Assembly (NCBI GenBank): GCA_029204225.1
Contig: CM055108.1
Coordinates: 19,784,279 to 19,848,278, forward strand
Origin: Diphasiastrum complanatum
Lineage: Eukaryota; Streptophyta; Lycopodiopsida; Lycopodiales; Lycopodiaceae
Reading direction: 5' to 3'
Length of the DNA: 64,000 nt
Shown here: in pieces, positions 34,766 to 46,773 of the stretch
Layout of the letters: each line of letters starts with the position of its first letter
Position numbering within the stretch: position 1 is the first letter of the stretch
The notes under the pieces: model-generated
What the model saw: the letters and a program-made list of their open reading frames with translations, nothing else
Told to the model about the DNA's origin: nothing
The model's database searches: none
Program-made: the position numbers and the translations under genes

Positions 34766-34919
34766 GGCGTCCCCCTTCAAATTGATGGGTGAAGCCCTTT
34801 CAAATTGATGGGTGAAATATTAGATGAAGGGCGTTGAAGAAAGTCCCTTTTTCCATGCACTTCAAAATGAATTCATGGCTTTGCCTTCTAAAATTTTATG
34901 TCAATCCATCACCCTATAT

Positions 34920-35104
34920 GGTGATATAGGGCTCTTGGTGTGGGATCGAGTCGGAGTGCTCGAGTTAATCCACTCGTTGTGGTGATAGAGGGCTCTTGGC
35001 GTGGAGTTGAGTTTGAGTGCTCGATTTGATTCAACCTTTGTGTTTTTGGTGTGGGATCGAGTTTGAGTGCTCGACTTAATCCACCCTTTGTGGTGATAAG
35101 AGGG
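34920..35104. repeat. Tandem repeat, three units of about 62 bp
   Basis: Each unit holds GGGCTCTTGG or TTTTTGG, then TGTGGGATCGAGT or a variant, then GAGTGCTCGA and TTAATCCA or TTGATTCA. The minus-strand frame over it (34909-35133) merely translates the repeat. Confidence 0.8.
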
Positions 35105-35324
35105 CTTAGATTTCTTTGAAGATTATTACTCATAAAGGGCTTGTACGCTTATATGAAAAATCGTCAAAATTTTATGATATGGATTTTTGAGAAATTATGT
35201 TGGTTTCATTCCTATACTTTGCCAATTTCCTCATGCACTCGGATTGACCAACCAAGTTCAAACTTTGTGCACATTGGGCGATGTCCGAGAACTTGTTTCC
35301 TTATCTATATAATATAAATAGTGC

Positions 35325-35560
35325 TGCCCCACAACCCCCCCCCCCCCCCCTTCTCGCTTTCCTGCACAAGGGCAGCTCGCGCTGTCCGGGACCCCCTCCC
35401 TTTTTTTTGAAATTTTTTCCCTCCCCTCCCAAGGGCCGATAACGCTCGAGCCTGTGGGAGGGGAGGGCAGAGCATGAGCTACCCGTCACGCTCTTTGCCC
35501 ACCCGCCCTACCCGCCCAAAACGCATGCCCACCCGCAGACTTGCAGGCTCACATCGCTAG
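35325..35560. other. GC-rich patch with poly-C run
   Basis: A run of 16 C lies at 35335-35350, followed by pyrimidine-rich and CCCGCC-containing sequence (CCCACCCGCCCTACCCGCCC near 35498). Such G-run DNA can form quadruplexes on the complement. No gene is supported, and the minus-strand frame of 62 codons here is low-complexity. Confidence 0.45.
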
Positions 35561-36129
35561 TTATCATCAAAAGGAGAGTAGAAACTCAAAAAAAAAATAG
35601 TATGTTTAGAAAGAAAAATATCAAGTTCATAAGGAGAGGAGCGGAAACACTAAAAAAAAGCAATAAATCAAACTCAATAAATTAAAGCTATGTTTTAATT
35701 TTATTTTAAAAAGGTAAAAACCCATATGCATGATAGATTATAATTAATAAATTGAAAGTTTGTGACAATATGTGAAAAAAAAAATGAAATTCATGTCATC
35801 TCTACAATTGTTGGTCAAATATTTGGCATTGATCAACCCATTTCTAAAGATATTTTTCACCAATTGACTTTTATGTGAAATTGGTGTGTATGGGCATTTA
35901 TAAGAAATGATCACAATGGGCCCCTTATGGGCTTTTATAAGAAATGATCAAAACGGGTCCCTTCAAGCCCTGGGATTGAAGGTGAGAGGGATGTAATCTT
36001 AGAATCAACTAACCCGATGGAGAATCTAAAAATCTAAATTTTGTACGGCTTGTGGAGGAGAGTAACTAAAAAATCTCCACATAAGACAACAATATAATCT
36101 TTCCCAAGATAGACTTCCCTTGGAGAAAG

Positions 36130-36345
36130 GGCCTTAAGTCATTTAACAAATTTTAGCCATTGGTAAAGTAAACGACGATTTCTTATTGTGGGATACAATG
36201 GTGCGTATTCTTGTATCATCGACGATCTCTTGACTAAGCTTTTATGGACTAGATAACGGCCTCCAAACAACCATTATTTGGCCCATAAAAGCCTAGTCAA
36301 TAAATAGCCATTTACTTTACCAATGGTTAAAATTTCTTAAGTGTG
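36130..36345. repeat. Foldback/MITE-like inverted repeat
   Basis: TTTTAGCCATTGGTAAAGTA (from about 36144) is complementary to TACTTTACCAATGGTTAAAA (from about 36314). An inner pair TTGACTAAGCTTTTATGG and CCATAAAAGCCTAGTCAA also folds back. CTTAAG lies at both outer ends. No transposase frame is present. Confidence 0.7.
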
Positions 36346-36699
36346 AGACAAGCAATTATATTCTTACCATGGGCCAACAAATACCTACTGTCATGTAATG
36401 TGTGTCACAAAAATTTGAAAATTTTTATAAACATAATTTTCAAGATTTCGTCAATGATTCCATCCGTGAGGGCTTACTTAATTTCAGGATTCCATTTGTG
36501 AAACTTATCTGTTTTCAAGATTCCATCCATGAGAGTTAAGTATTTTCAAGTTTCTAGCCATGGCTACTTTCTATTTTGAGTGCTGAAAATTACAGCCCTA
36601 CGTATGCTGGATCGTTGATTTATGAAAAAAAAAATGAGGTCCCATTAATATGTCCTACGTATTCGGATCGTTGATTTATGGATTTGATTAGACACACAT

Positions 36700-36933
36700 T
36701 TGAGGCAGTCTTCATGGCCCGTAGATGTGACCTCCACGCACCAGCTTTTTCTGTATTCTTTCTATTTCTAACATCCCCATGCAAATGCATTTGATGCATT
36801 CTTGGAATCAAGTATTCTGTTAGCTCGAAGATGGCTCGCAGATGTGACCTCCACGTGCCATCTTCTCCTCTATTCTTTCTAATTTCAATGTCCCCATGCA
36901 AATGCATTTTACGCAATTTTTGGAATAGAGTAA
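36700..36933. repeat. Tandem duplication, period 117 bp
   Basis: ATGGCCCGTAGATGTGACCT (36714) and ATGGCTCGCAGATGTGACCT (36831) start equivalent stretches, both ending near TCCCCATGCAAATGCATTT and a Gly-Ile-type tail. Shorter repeats around GATTCCATC(C/T) precede it at 36430-36560. Confidence 0.85.
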
Positions 36934-36939
36934 TTTGTG

Positions 36940-38424
36940 ATCCAGGAGATTCTCAACCTTTGAGAGGGTTGGGATGGGTACCTTCTAGACTCCGAAATAA
37001 CAATTCCCTTCAGAAAGCTTTTTTTGCCTCTTAGTTTGGTTCTTCCATGCAATATTCTCCCTTTGCCTTCCTTTCATTCCTTCTCTAACTCCGAACATAT
37101 TTGAGAAAGGCAGCAAGCTCATCGGGTGCACCCCCCGCCAAAAATGAGCTTTAGGAAAACCTCAAGATCACACAGATTCTACTTATGGCCCACTGAGTTT
37201 CTCTGGGCCATGGGACCGACCGCCTCTTATGATGTAATGCTCTCTTCAAAGAGGTTGCTTTGTTACTTTTAAAAGCACAATGTCCAGCCCCATCTCCTCC
37301 TAAGGTGTAATATACATGCTCTATGGGTTTTTCATTTTTAAAATAAATAGAAATCCACATAATATTCATTATTCAATTTGAAGTGCTATGACTGGCTTGA
37401 CTTTACCCTTAATTATAGATCATCAGAACTCTTTAGAATAATCTCACGAGCACTTTTCAATTTGCCAGTCAAATCGACGACTTTCACATGTCCTTTTAAT
37501 GATTTGGTTGGTTTATTAAGGAGATTGACGTGCCAATCGCCAGTCAAGTTTCAAGACTGCAGGGCAGATGGGCTCTGCATAATCCCCTCAAAGCAGAGAA
37601 GGATCGAACAGAGATGATCAAAGAGAGATGGATCAAACAGAGATGGCGTTAATGTATGGCGATCAGATTAGCTGGAAGATGCATAAATTGTTAGAAAGGT
37701 GCATAGAAAGAATCCTTGTTCTTACTTGTTTGCTAACTGCAATTTTCAATGCTTTTTTGGTGGTAAGAAGTTGTGGCAGTGAAGCCTTTTCATCTATCCA
37801 GATTCTAGGCTTCATTTTGCTTCGATCTTATCTTAACGGTTCCAGTTTCGGCGATTTGTGATGGGTGGGGCCAGTTTTCTGCTCCACTCATTCCTGCAAT
37901 CTCTCAGGAGCTCGGGGTTCTATGTTGTAGATGCTCTCACCTAAAAACTTTTTAGTCTCAAGTGGCTACTTTCTTTGTACTCGAGTCTCGAACTCTCTTG
38001 GCTTTTTGTGTGGTTTCCATAAATAACACTAGATGTTTCTTGTAATGGCAGATTTCTGACTGTAAGCTTCTCATAGCTGAGGATTTGCTAGTAACTACCA
38101 GTTTATTCTGCTTCAACCGAGATTTTCTGAAGTCTTGGAATCAAGTTTGACGTAGCAGATTGTAGAATCTGCAAAATGTAGACGGATGAGAACAACTTGA
38201 AGCGCGGGAAGGGTTGTGACAAAACCTTAAGACTCTAGAGGGATTCCAAATGATATATTCTAGCATTCTAAGCTTCAGCTTGTTCTAGCTTTGCAAGGTT
38301 TTTGTAGCAGCAAAGGCATATATTCTTGCAACGATATTTTCAGGCATTTCCCTCTGCGAAACATGTAAGCGGTTCTATTCTAATCTATTACCTTGCTTTC
38401 CTGCATGCAAGTATTCCATGCACA
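36940..38424 (+). other. Upstream region of the intact gene
   Basis: This region must hold the promoter and 5' UTR of the gene starting at 38425. An open frame at 37628-37861 (MDQTEMALMYGDQISWKMHK...) ends in a hydrophobic stretch and has a donor-like GGTAAGAAG near 37759. A pyrimidine-rich TATTTTCAG acceptor-like site lies at about 38334-38342. A spliced 5' leader or extra exon is therefore possible but not proven. No clear TATA box was picked. Confidence 0.35.
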
Positions 38425-41078
38425 ATGGCATCCGATGTTGCGAGAATACACCGAACTTCTCTTGGCGGAAATGCTCACAATGGCGCTGATTTCCTAGATC
38501 AGACCTCTTCCTCTGTAAAGTATTTACCTCTGACGCCATCTAAGTCGGGGGAGCTATCTGGATATGTCCCTCGTATGAGAGATTTTACTCCACCGTATCC
38601 AAGGGCTGATGCGTATCGAGCAACATTTGGCTCTTCCTTTAGTACTGATGTGGAACTATTAAGGTGCTCCAGAGTGTGTAATCAAGACGATTGTTGCATC
38701 GCTAGTCTTGCCGAGCAGATGGCACGTTCCATGCTTAATGATGATCACGAAGAAGAGGCTGAACCGAAGAATTTTTGTGATCAGATATTCGATTCCGAAG
38801 CAGCAAGCTCGGAAAAGTTCTATACTACTTTGCCTCCTAACAAATTAGATCATCTGGAGCAGGTCAAGGTATGTAGTTCTCTCTTTTCTGATTGATTGTA
38901 AATTTGGATGTTCCAATTTTTTGGCTCCACTTATACTCGGTGCATGTATGTGTTTCCAAGAAGAGTTTCTCCTTAAACGAAACGTCCACCGATATAGTGT
39001 GCCCTTCATTAATGATTCAAACCCGAAAGTGTTGTTATACAACAAAGTCACGACGTATTCTGAAAAAGCAGATCTGTGAAGATGCGTATTCGTATTCATG
39101 CCGCCGTTGAATCTTTATTATTTTGTTATCAACGAAACGAGGAAGTTTCTATCGTATTTCCGACTAGTAACTCAGGTCGTATTATTTCGTTACTCTAGTC
39201 AGTGGACAGTAGTTTTAGTTCCGTTTTGTAGTTGTCTGAGTTATGACGAACATACAGTCCCGATCAGTATCCGAATGTTTTTTTTATGTCTAGAGGAAGC
39301 GTAACCCAGTGTTTTTTCACTCCTAATTTAGACTTCAAGAAAGCTTTGAAAACACCACAGGGAAGCTATGTTCAAGCTGGCCTCAAGCTACGTCCAAACC
39401 GGCCTGTGCTATTTACTTAACCTGAGTTGTTTGATAAGAGTAAAAGCTAGTCCAATTCCTAAAACAATCATAGCCCAATCTGTCTTCACTGTGAAATCCT
39501 CAGAATTGCTGCAGCACGGCCCAGGTATCGCCTCAATTTGAATTGATTAGTAAGGTTTCTAACGAGCTACCATTTAAATTGTTGAGGACTGATTTCGTTT
39601 TTTGGAGTCGCATGATTATATGATTATTGTATGATTATATGCTTTGACCTGATTCGCTCGGGTGGTTTTGTTTTGGATGATCTTTGTGACGTCGTATTTG
39701 TGATGTCATATGTTACTTGTCTGACGTACGTGCTTGCATCTGGCAGCATAACTGGTCGACAAGAGCCTGTAACTCTAGAAGCAGCGTAATCTCGGATCAC
39801 AATTTCTCTCCAGACTTACCTTCATTGAATCCTTACTATGCGAAGGAGGATAAATGTCCAACTCTTTTACAAAGAAATGAGATATCAAGGCTTATGTTAA
39901 GTGATGCATCGACAGCTTTGAGGCATCGAAATTTAGTTGCGCTAACATGTCGAGAATGGGAAGCTCTAACTACCTCGACATCCGTTCGATCGAAGATTGT
40001 TCCAAGAATGTCATCTTCTCAGAATCGACCATCGTTTGAGCTCTTGGATTCTATGAAATCATCCTCAACATCTTGTATTCCCACGACTTGGAAAAGCAAC
40101 CATTCAGAAAGTTCCAGTACATGTTACAATCGGAGACCTACTGAGGACGATTTCAAGTACTCAAACATCGTAAGATCTTCTGCGACCTTGGATATGTTAT
40201 TGCATTTGCTTAATCTTCATCTAACTACAGTGATCCGCCAAGTTTGTGGGTTACATTTTTGGTCCTTAGTTACTTAGCTAGTGCTCTAGATATTGTCGGC
40301 TGTGGATATTGATTTCCGGCTATTCTTTTGAAACGTCCGAGCTGCAGAATTTGTTCAAACAGCATCCTTCGTTTTCGTGGAACCGACTCAACAAAGTCCA
40401 GCAACAAAACCCAGAAAATATGAGATCGTCCCATAGAAAGTCTCAAGATGCCTCTGTTTCAAGCATTTCTCATTGTCGATCCGTTCAGTTCAACGGTGGT
40501 GGCTCCGGCATGCGTGCTGTGTTTCTTGGAGGCAGAGGTGCAGGTCGAGAGTCTATTGGTACAGGCGTGTTTCTTCCTCGCTGTCGAGGAGTTGGTAACG
40601 TATCTAAAAGAAAGCCAGGTAAGGTTGGCTATAAAAGTAATGGTTTAGCATCTTTACGTCCAGTTAATTTGTTTTTTTAAACTAAAGTTGAGTATTGTGA
40701 TGCAGCCTGCTCAACAGTACTACTTCCTTCTAGGATAGTACAAGTCCTAAATCTTCAAGTAGAAGATGTGCGATCTTTACCGTTGGTGCCTAATGGGTTG
40801 ACAAGAATAGGTAAAGCCATCTTCTGCCCCCAAAGACCACAATAGAAAATTGTCTTTTCCAACAAATTTTAAAAAATGTCAGCAAACTCACTAACTTTGT
40901 TTTGGATTCAGGATCTCAACCTCCGAAAGTAACGGTTCCTTCCCGAAGTTTAGGAGTAAATGGAAACATCAAATACGCGAGTTCTAAAGTACATGCGACC
41001 GAAAAGTTCGCATTTCCCTCACAAGTATACCACCAGCCTTCTATTGAGTCCAGGCTGCCAAGCGAATGGACATACTAG
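38425..41078 (+). CDS. Five-exon gene, plant-specific protein with GTGVFLPR and LPSEWTY motifs
   Basis: Exons 38425-38868, 39747-40169, 40348-40618, 40706-40810 and 40912-41078 join without a stop into 469 codons. All four introns (878, 178, 87 and 101 bp) are GT...AG, and phases agree (0, 0, 1, 1). The ATG has a strong context (CACAATGG). Residues 1-290 are Ser-rich with an acidic patch (NDDHEEEAEP) and SLAEQMARSML. The conserved end has MRAVFLGG (344), GTGVFLPR (360-367), ACSTVLLPSRIVQVLNL (from 380) and the C-terminal LPSEWTY. As I recall, this set marks a plant family of unknown function, some members of which are labelled TIP41-like; that label is from memory and implies no proven role. 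No signal peptide or membrane segment is seen. An upstream in-frame Met (38326) is less likely because it adds a hydrophobic stretch after a possible splice acceptor. Confidence 0.9.
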
Positions 41079-41148
41079 TGATTGTGGCAATGGCCAGTTA
41101 CAAGTTGATTTCTCGTTAGATCTTGTATAAACAATAAGTCTGTATATG

Positions 41149-41154
41149 AATAAA
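41149..41154 (+). terminator. AATAAA polyadenylation signal
   Basis: The hexamer lies 71 bp after the stop codon of the five-exon gene, within a T/A-rich 3' UTR (TGTATATGAATAAATG). Confidence 0.5.
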
Positions 41155-41159
41155 TGTCG

Positions 41160-42961
41160 CGCAATGCTAGATAAGAAAAGATACTTAGCCATTGATGAGA
41201 ATTATGGCCTCTATGTACAGTACTAATCGCTGGTGGGTAACTGTATGTCGTTCAATAACAACGTGCCTCAACTCAATGTGGACATAATAACATCTATTAT
41301 ATAAAGCTCAAGTAAAATTCCGTACGTTTTTTGATTTGTCTTTTAATAAAAATAGCTTAAGGATTCTCGGGCTTCTTGCCCTGATCAGACTCTTTACTAA
41401 AATATTTTGGAAGCAGAAACAAATTGGGTATTAGATTCACAAGTAGATATATTAGGTGAGAGCAATCGTAAACAATATCAGCATTACGCTACCTTAGATT
41501 AAAGCTGTCTTGTAAAGGTCCTCGCGACACTCGTGCCATATACTGATCCTAATTTAACCCCCGCACTCCTTTGATCTGTGCGAAAGCAACAGTGAAAATG
41601 CATCATGCCGGATTTCTCAATGATGATGCAGCAACCATCTATATATAATACCGCTTTGGATCTGTTCAAGATGTTTGAGTTGTCATGTTGACGGACTCCC
41701 GGAATAGTTCTGATTCTAGTAAATGGATGTTATTATTATTAATCTTCTATCTCCATGAAACTGTTACCAGAAAAGTAATAGGTGAACTGCCTTTAATATA
41801 ACTTTTACTGCCTCTATCACAAGTGGGGTCCCTACTTGATACGCTTCAGAAAATGTCTTGATGGAAACTGCTAAAGCGTACTTGAAGACAGCTTTTAAAC
41901 ATTTTAGACAATTTAATAATGTTGTATAATAAATACAATTCAATAAAATAAATCTCTCTGGACTCGGAGAGTATGCAGTGAACTGATTTGACTAGAACTT
42001 GAGAAACTTTGATTTGGGGAAAATTGTAAACCATAGTTTTGGGAATGGAGCATATTCAATAAAGAAGACTTGTTATCGTCGGTCATCGACTGGGGGAAAA
42101 ATAATTATCCTTAAAAGTCCAACCCGCTTTCTATGGCTTGGAAAATACTCTAAACATATCGAAGGACTCTGAAGGCAAGTTGATTGTGAAATTTGTACTG
42201 AAACGTATGCAAAGCCCTCATAAGTAACAAAAAAAAATGACGAGTCTTACATTATATTGCTCACATGATAAAATTTGGAAAACAATTTTCAGTTGTATTT
42301 TGTGTGGGCTAGTACTTGTACAATCATAAACACACCCCATAATGCTCCGAACGTTATGAAACAAAATTATGTGGGAGGAAACAAAGATCTTTGCTTCCAT
42401 TAACTAAAATCGGTCATTGGTGAAAGATTAATGTATAAACCTAGGTTTAATTTTGCTACACTTAAGAATATTTACAAAAAAAATGATGTGAGCAAAATTA
42501 TTTTAATATACGCAACTGGGATGGCACACATTAAGACGGATTGGCACACTCAAGTAAAAGCTGATAATTCTGTATATTCATTAAGTGCAAAAAAAATAGT
42601 GATTGTAATCTCACTTTTTGCCATGTGGAGTGTGTTTTGTATGCTCTAGAGATGGGTTCAACGTGAGAGATTGAGTTGATTAGCTTGGTTAATAATATGA
42701 ATTGAGTGAAAGTGTGAAATTGATCTCGTTGTAAATTGGTTGATTATTTTAATTTCTATTATGGATGTGAATGTGCATAAAACTTGGCGGGGCTATGAAT
42801 TATGGAGAAAACTAAATATCTGCACATAAAAGGTTTATCTAGATAAATGAAGATGACCAAGCCATCATTAAACAAAAGAACCAAAAGACATTGGGATTGC
42901 ACAAGATAGATAAACAAAAATTAAAGATCCACTTGCAATTGATAAGATTGTGGCCAACAAG
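41160..42961. other. Intergenic stretch downstream of the gene, no gene seen
   Basis: Only short frames without family signal are present. The sequence looks unique and AT-rich. Confidence 0.45.
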
Positions 42962-43207
42962 AGCTTTTGGTGACCATGTTTGGTTTTTCATCAAAGAAAA
43001 ATATTTTGTATCCATTGTCTCTCCAAAGATTGGAGTCTAGTTGGCTAAGTGCCTCATTGACAGATGTTGATTCTTGCATTAGCAGCTTTTGGTGACCATG
43101 TTTGGTTTTTCATCAAAGAAAAATATTTTGTATCCATTGTGTTTCTCCAAAGATTGGGGTCTAGTTAGCTAAGTGCCTCATCGACAGATGTTGATTCTTG
43201 CATTAGC
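42962..43207. repeat. Tandem duplication, period about 122 bp
   Basis: 42962-43083 and 43084-43207 both run from AGCTTTTGGTGACCATGTTT to TTGATTCTTGCATTAGC with few changes. A second, looser repeat follows (GGATGAACTATGGG at about 43340 and 43490). Confidence 0.9.
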
Positions 43208-43792
43208 AGTCCTCGGGAATTATACCTTGTGAGTTGTGTGTGCTTGATCTCAAAGAAAATGTCAGATGATGATTTAATCTTTGGATTTGTATTTGTTAAG
43301 ATGGCAACATCTTCATTTCATCTAACTCGCTGTCGTGTAGTGGATGAACTATGGGACCACTTGAGTCAGTGGCTCGAATAGTTGTGTCAATAGAAGGCGT
43401 TGGAGGCTCATCTAAAAGAATGCCTTTGCCTTTGAGGTTGATGAATTAATCTTTGATAAAGACTTTTTTTCACTCGTTGTCATATATTGGATGAACTATG
43501 GGCATGCTTGAGGCAGTGGCTCAAATAGTCGTGCCAATGGGAGGCGTTGCAGGTTAATCTAGATGTTTCTTGCTGAATAAGATCTTGCTAGGTATCAGGG
43601 TCGTACAACTTGTAGGTGTTGTCAAATTCCAATGAGGATTGGCTTGAGACCTTGGAAGTCGAATATTTTTCTTTTCTCTTTCGAGATTTTTGTGTAGGCA
43701 ATGCATTCGAATATTTGTAGGTTTTTCATTGAAGGCTTTGAGCCTGTCCACATTTCATGAGGTGTTTTGCTAGAGAGGGCTTTAGTCGAACA

Positions 43793-43884
43793 TCTGTTTT
43801 GGATATAGTTTGTAGTGGAGACAGTTTCAGCCTAGAAGTCTGTTTTGGATATAGTTTGTAGTGGAGACAGTTTCAGCCTAGAAG
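43793..43884. repeat. 46-bp tandem duplication in the integrase relic
   Basis: 43793-43838 and 43839-43884 are identical, starting TCTGTTTTGGATATAGTTTG. The duplication breaks the frame and, being perfect, is recent. Confidence 0.9.
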
Positions 43885-45328
43885 TTCTTTGGCAGAGATG
43901 AGTGTGTCACCATACATTTGGTTGATTCGACCAAGTTACGATTTTTTGACTCGGCTAAGCCATTAGATTGAGGATTGTAAGGATTAAGGAGTGATGACTT
44001 GTTGCTCAATGTCTTGGCTTTAGGAGTACTTAAAATCAGTAAAGATGAACTCTTAACCATTGTTTGACCTGAAGGCTTTGATCGTCTTTCTAGTCTCTTT
44101 TTTTGCATGCTCCTTTAAGATTTTGAAGCAATTGAAAGCTTTTGATTTTTTCTTGATAAAATATACCATAGTTCTTTTGGAAAATTTATCAATAAAAGTT
44201 ATAAAATACTTTGCATATTTTAGTAAAAGATTTTTCATTGTGCCATAGATATCTGTATGTACAATGTTTAGTAATCCTTTAGCAGCTTGATCTAAATGGT
44301 TGTTTGGTATGTTTACTGACTAGATAGTCTTGACACACATGGAATTTGACTTTCTTATTAGAATAGTCAAGATCAAGAACAATGGATTGCTTAGACATTT
44401 GTTGTACAGAAACATGATTCAAATGATCAAGTCTATAGTGCCAAAGTAAACTTTTATTTATTTGAATAGAAGTACCAAGTGTCTAACTAGAGGCAGAAAA
44501 GCAATGACTTAATCTTTACAAGTATTCATGCACTCTTTTCGAGTGCTAGGATCTTGCATGTCCTATCGATTACTTTATATTGACCAGATTCAAATTCTAT
44601 TTTATGTCCTAGATTTGTAATCTTGCTAGGAGAGAGCAGGTTTGTTGACAGATTTGGTACATGGACATTTTTACATTGATTATTGGCAAAGCTTAATCTT
44701 AATGTATCTTCACCTTTGATAACTTGAGTGATGTTGCCAAGGTAAATATATCGCTTGGTATTATAAGGCGTATAGGACTCAAAGCAGTCGATATGACTGG
44801 TCATATGCTGTGTGGCTCCGGAACCTAGAAACCAAGACCTGTTGTTGAATGTTTTTTGATGGCTTGTCATGAAGGCATCATGATCCGATTCTTGAGTAGG
44901 TTGTGGGGCTTTTGCAGTTGTATTTGCCACTTGATTCGACTGTCCCTTGATGTTGTTCTTGGCTTGCAGTATTCAACAGTTTTGGATCTCATGGTTGGAA
45001 CACTTGCAGTATCTACAAAACAACTTTTTCTTTGTCGACTAATTCGACTGCTCTTGACGATGTGTCGGTTTGTGATCTTTCTTTGATGACTTCAGGCCTT
45101 TCTTCTTCTGCCTAGTCGAGCCTCTGTTGGTGTATAAGGCGTGAGAGTTGACAGTCGAAGAACTGGAGGCTTCGTTCTTTCGGGTGTCTTTTTGCAACAA
45201 TATTGTGATGACTCTTGAAAGAGTCAGGTTTGGGGTGTGTCGTGATAATCATCACCTAGCTATCATATGAGCTTGGCAAGCTTGATAGCAGTGTCATTAC
45301 TGCGTTTTGATCGTCTATGACAGATTTG

Positions 45329-45592
45329 CATTAGAGGAGTTCCAAATAAAAAAAGACCCTTCAAAAATTGTCACATAGGCTGCCCGAGCGGGCAGCCAAG
45401 TATAATATGACTAAAAATTTTCAAACAATAAATGACAAAAATAGAGAATAAAGATTGTTATAAGAGTCTTGAAAAATTCAAAATTAAAGTGAGATCAGGG
45501 TGCAAATTTTTTTAAAAATTTGAAAAAACACACACTTTAAGACAAGTTAAATTTTTAAATTAAAAAAAAAAAAACTTAAGTTAACAAATGAT

Positions 45593-45639
<47 letters not shown>

Positions 45640-46053
45640 GCGTTTACTTGGAGGCACGAGCAATAGGAAGGGGGTCGTGAGCTTGATTGGGGCCACCTGG
45701 CCCCATCCCCACCCCCCCAAGCCCACGCCCCACAGTCACCCCTGGCACTACGGTGGCTGGCGCACCCCGGGATCTCCTAGTGGCCCTGAGAGGGCGCTAG
45801 TAGCCTGGGCATGGCGTGCAGTATGGGGGCCACGAGGCCTCCTGGCTAGTGCAAAATACTCGTGGCCCATGTAGAATCTTTGAGTCTTGAATGTCGTGGC
45901 CCTCTTGAGGGCACCCAGGAGGTCTCGGGGCACACTTGCGCCAGTCTGCCAGCTCAGTCCAAGGAGGGGAAGGGGCAACGACACATGGACAGGAGGCAGG
46001 TGGCTCCAATCAATGCAACGGGCCCCAAACGGGGCCGTGTCCCGAAGTGAGGG

Positions 46054-46110
<57 letters not shown>

Positions 46111-46349
46111 GCATCTCCCCCTCTCTTTTTGTTTTTTCCAATGTTATTAATATAATTTTTTTTTTCCCCTCTCTATGTTACATCTTCATTTTCAAAAAAT
46201 TTGCTCAAAAAATTTGGGCAAAATTTTACTTTACGTAAATGTACACATGTACAATTATTATTGGTCCAGAGCAAGCTTTAAAACTTGAAAAAATAAAATA
46301 AAAAGCATCTTTACAAAGGGTCATTTTGAAACATAGAACTCCTCTAATG
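45329..46349. mobile_element. 1-kb GC-rich foldback element inserted in copia gag
   Basis: The ends are inverted: CATTAGAGGAGTTC at 45329 and its complement ending at 46349, with GACCCTT shared further in. Subterminal (GA)n at 45594-45638 faces (CT)n at 46054-46107, so these arms also pair. Inside, CAGGTGGC..CCAATCAA.GC on the right pairs with its complement on the left (about 45685-45710), and GAGGCCTCCTGG (about 45834) with CCAGGAGGTCTC. The core (45640-46050) is far richer in G+C than the flanks. No transposase frame exists. Target duplication is unclear; TA at both edges is possible. Confidence 0.7.
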
Positions 46350-46773
46350 ACAGCGGCCATTTGCTTCAGCAGGTTCTCGAACTGGTTGATGTGATTTTGC
46401 AGGGAATCACCATTTGTCATCTTGAGGGAGTAAAATTTCTTTCTGAGATGTAGCTTGGAAGCTATATTTCGCATTTCATATAATGTGCTCAAGATGTCTC
46501 AGACTTCTTTGGATGTCTGAGCTTCAGACACATGGCCGATTTGTACGTCTGATATGTTGAGGATGATCGGCTCAAAAGTTTTTCCATCATTTAACTTCCA
46601 TCGGGAGATTGCAGAATTGTCGGCCTCGGGTCTTGCCTCTGTACCTGTAATAATGTCATACAACTCTTTAGCCATTAGCACAGTTGTCATCTTAAATTTC
46701 CACATATGGTAATTGGCTCCATTAAGCTTTTCCATAATGGGACTGAATTTCCCTTGGGAATCCATGTGGAAGA

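Larger units (their letters stand above)
43554..46763 (-). mobile_element. Decayed minus-strand copia element with a foldback insertion in gag
   Basis: Gag starts MDSQGKFSPIMEKLNG (46763) and runs to LLKQMAA, where the foldback 45329-46349 interrupts. It resumes as SVIDDQNAVMTLLSSLPSSY (about 45328). The knuckle CRYCKCSNHEIQNC (about 45010) is intact. The protease has FLGSGATQHMTSH (catalytic Asp changed to Gly, about 44845) and then VHVPNLSTNLLS. Integrase pieces are YFITFIDKFSKRTMVYF (about 44200), PYNPQSNGLAESKNRNLVES (about 43950) and KTPHEMWTGSKPSMKNLQI (about 43750). No RT or RNase H was found to the left. A 46-bp tandem duplication (43793-43884) lies inside integrase. Confidence 0.85.

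Noticed and set aside
40309-40347. Upstream Met (MISGYSFETSELQ) as the start of exon 3
   Set aside because: It lies in an intron that ends in a good CAG acceptor, and the joined exons 1-2 are in phase with exon 3 from 40348.
45638-46238. Several overlapping frames of 62-100 codons in the GC-rich foldback
   Set aside because: They arise because GC-rich DNA has few stops. They overlap on both strands, run into the (CT)n tract, and show no motif.
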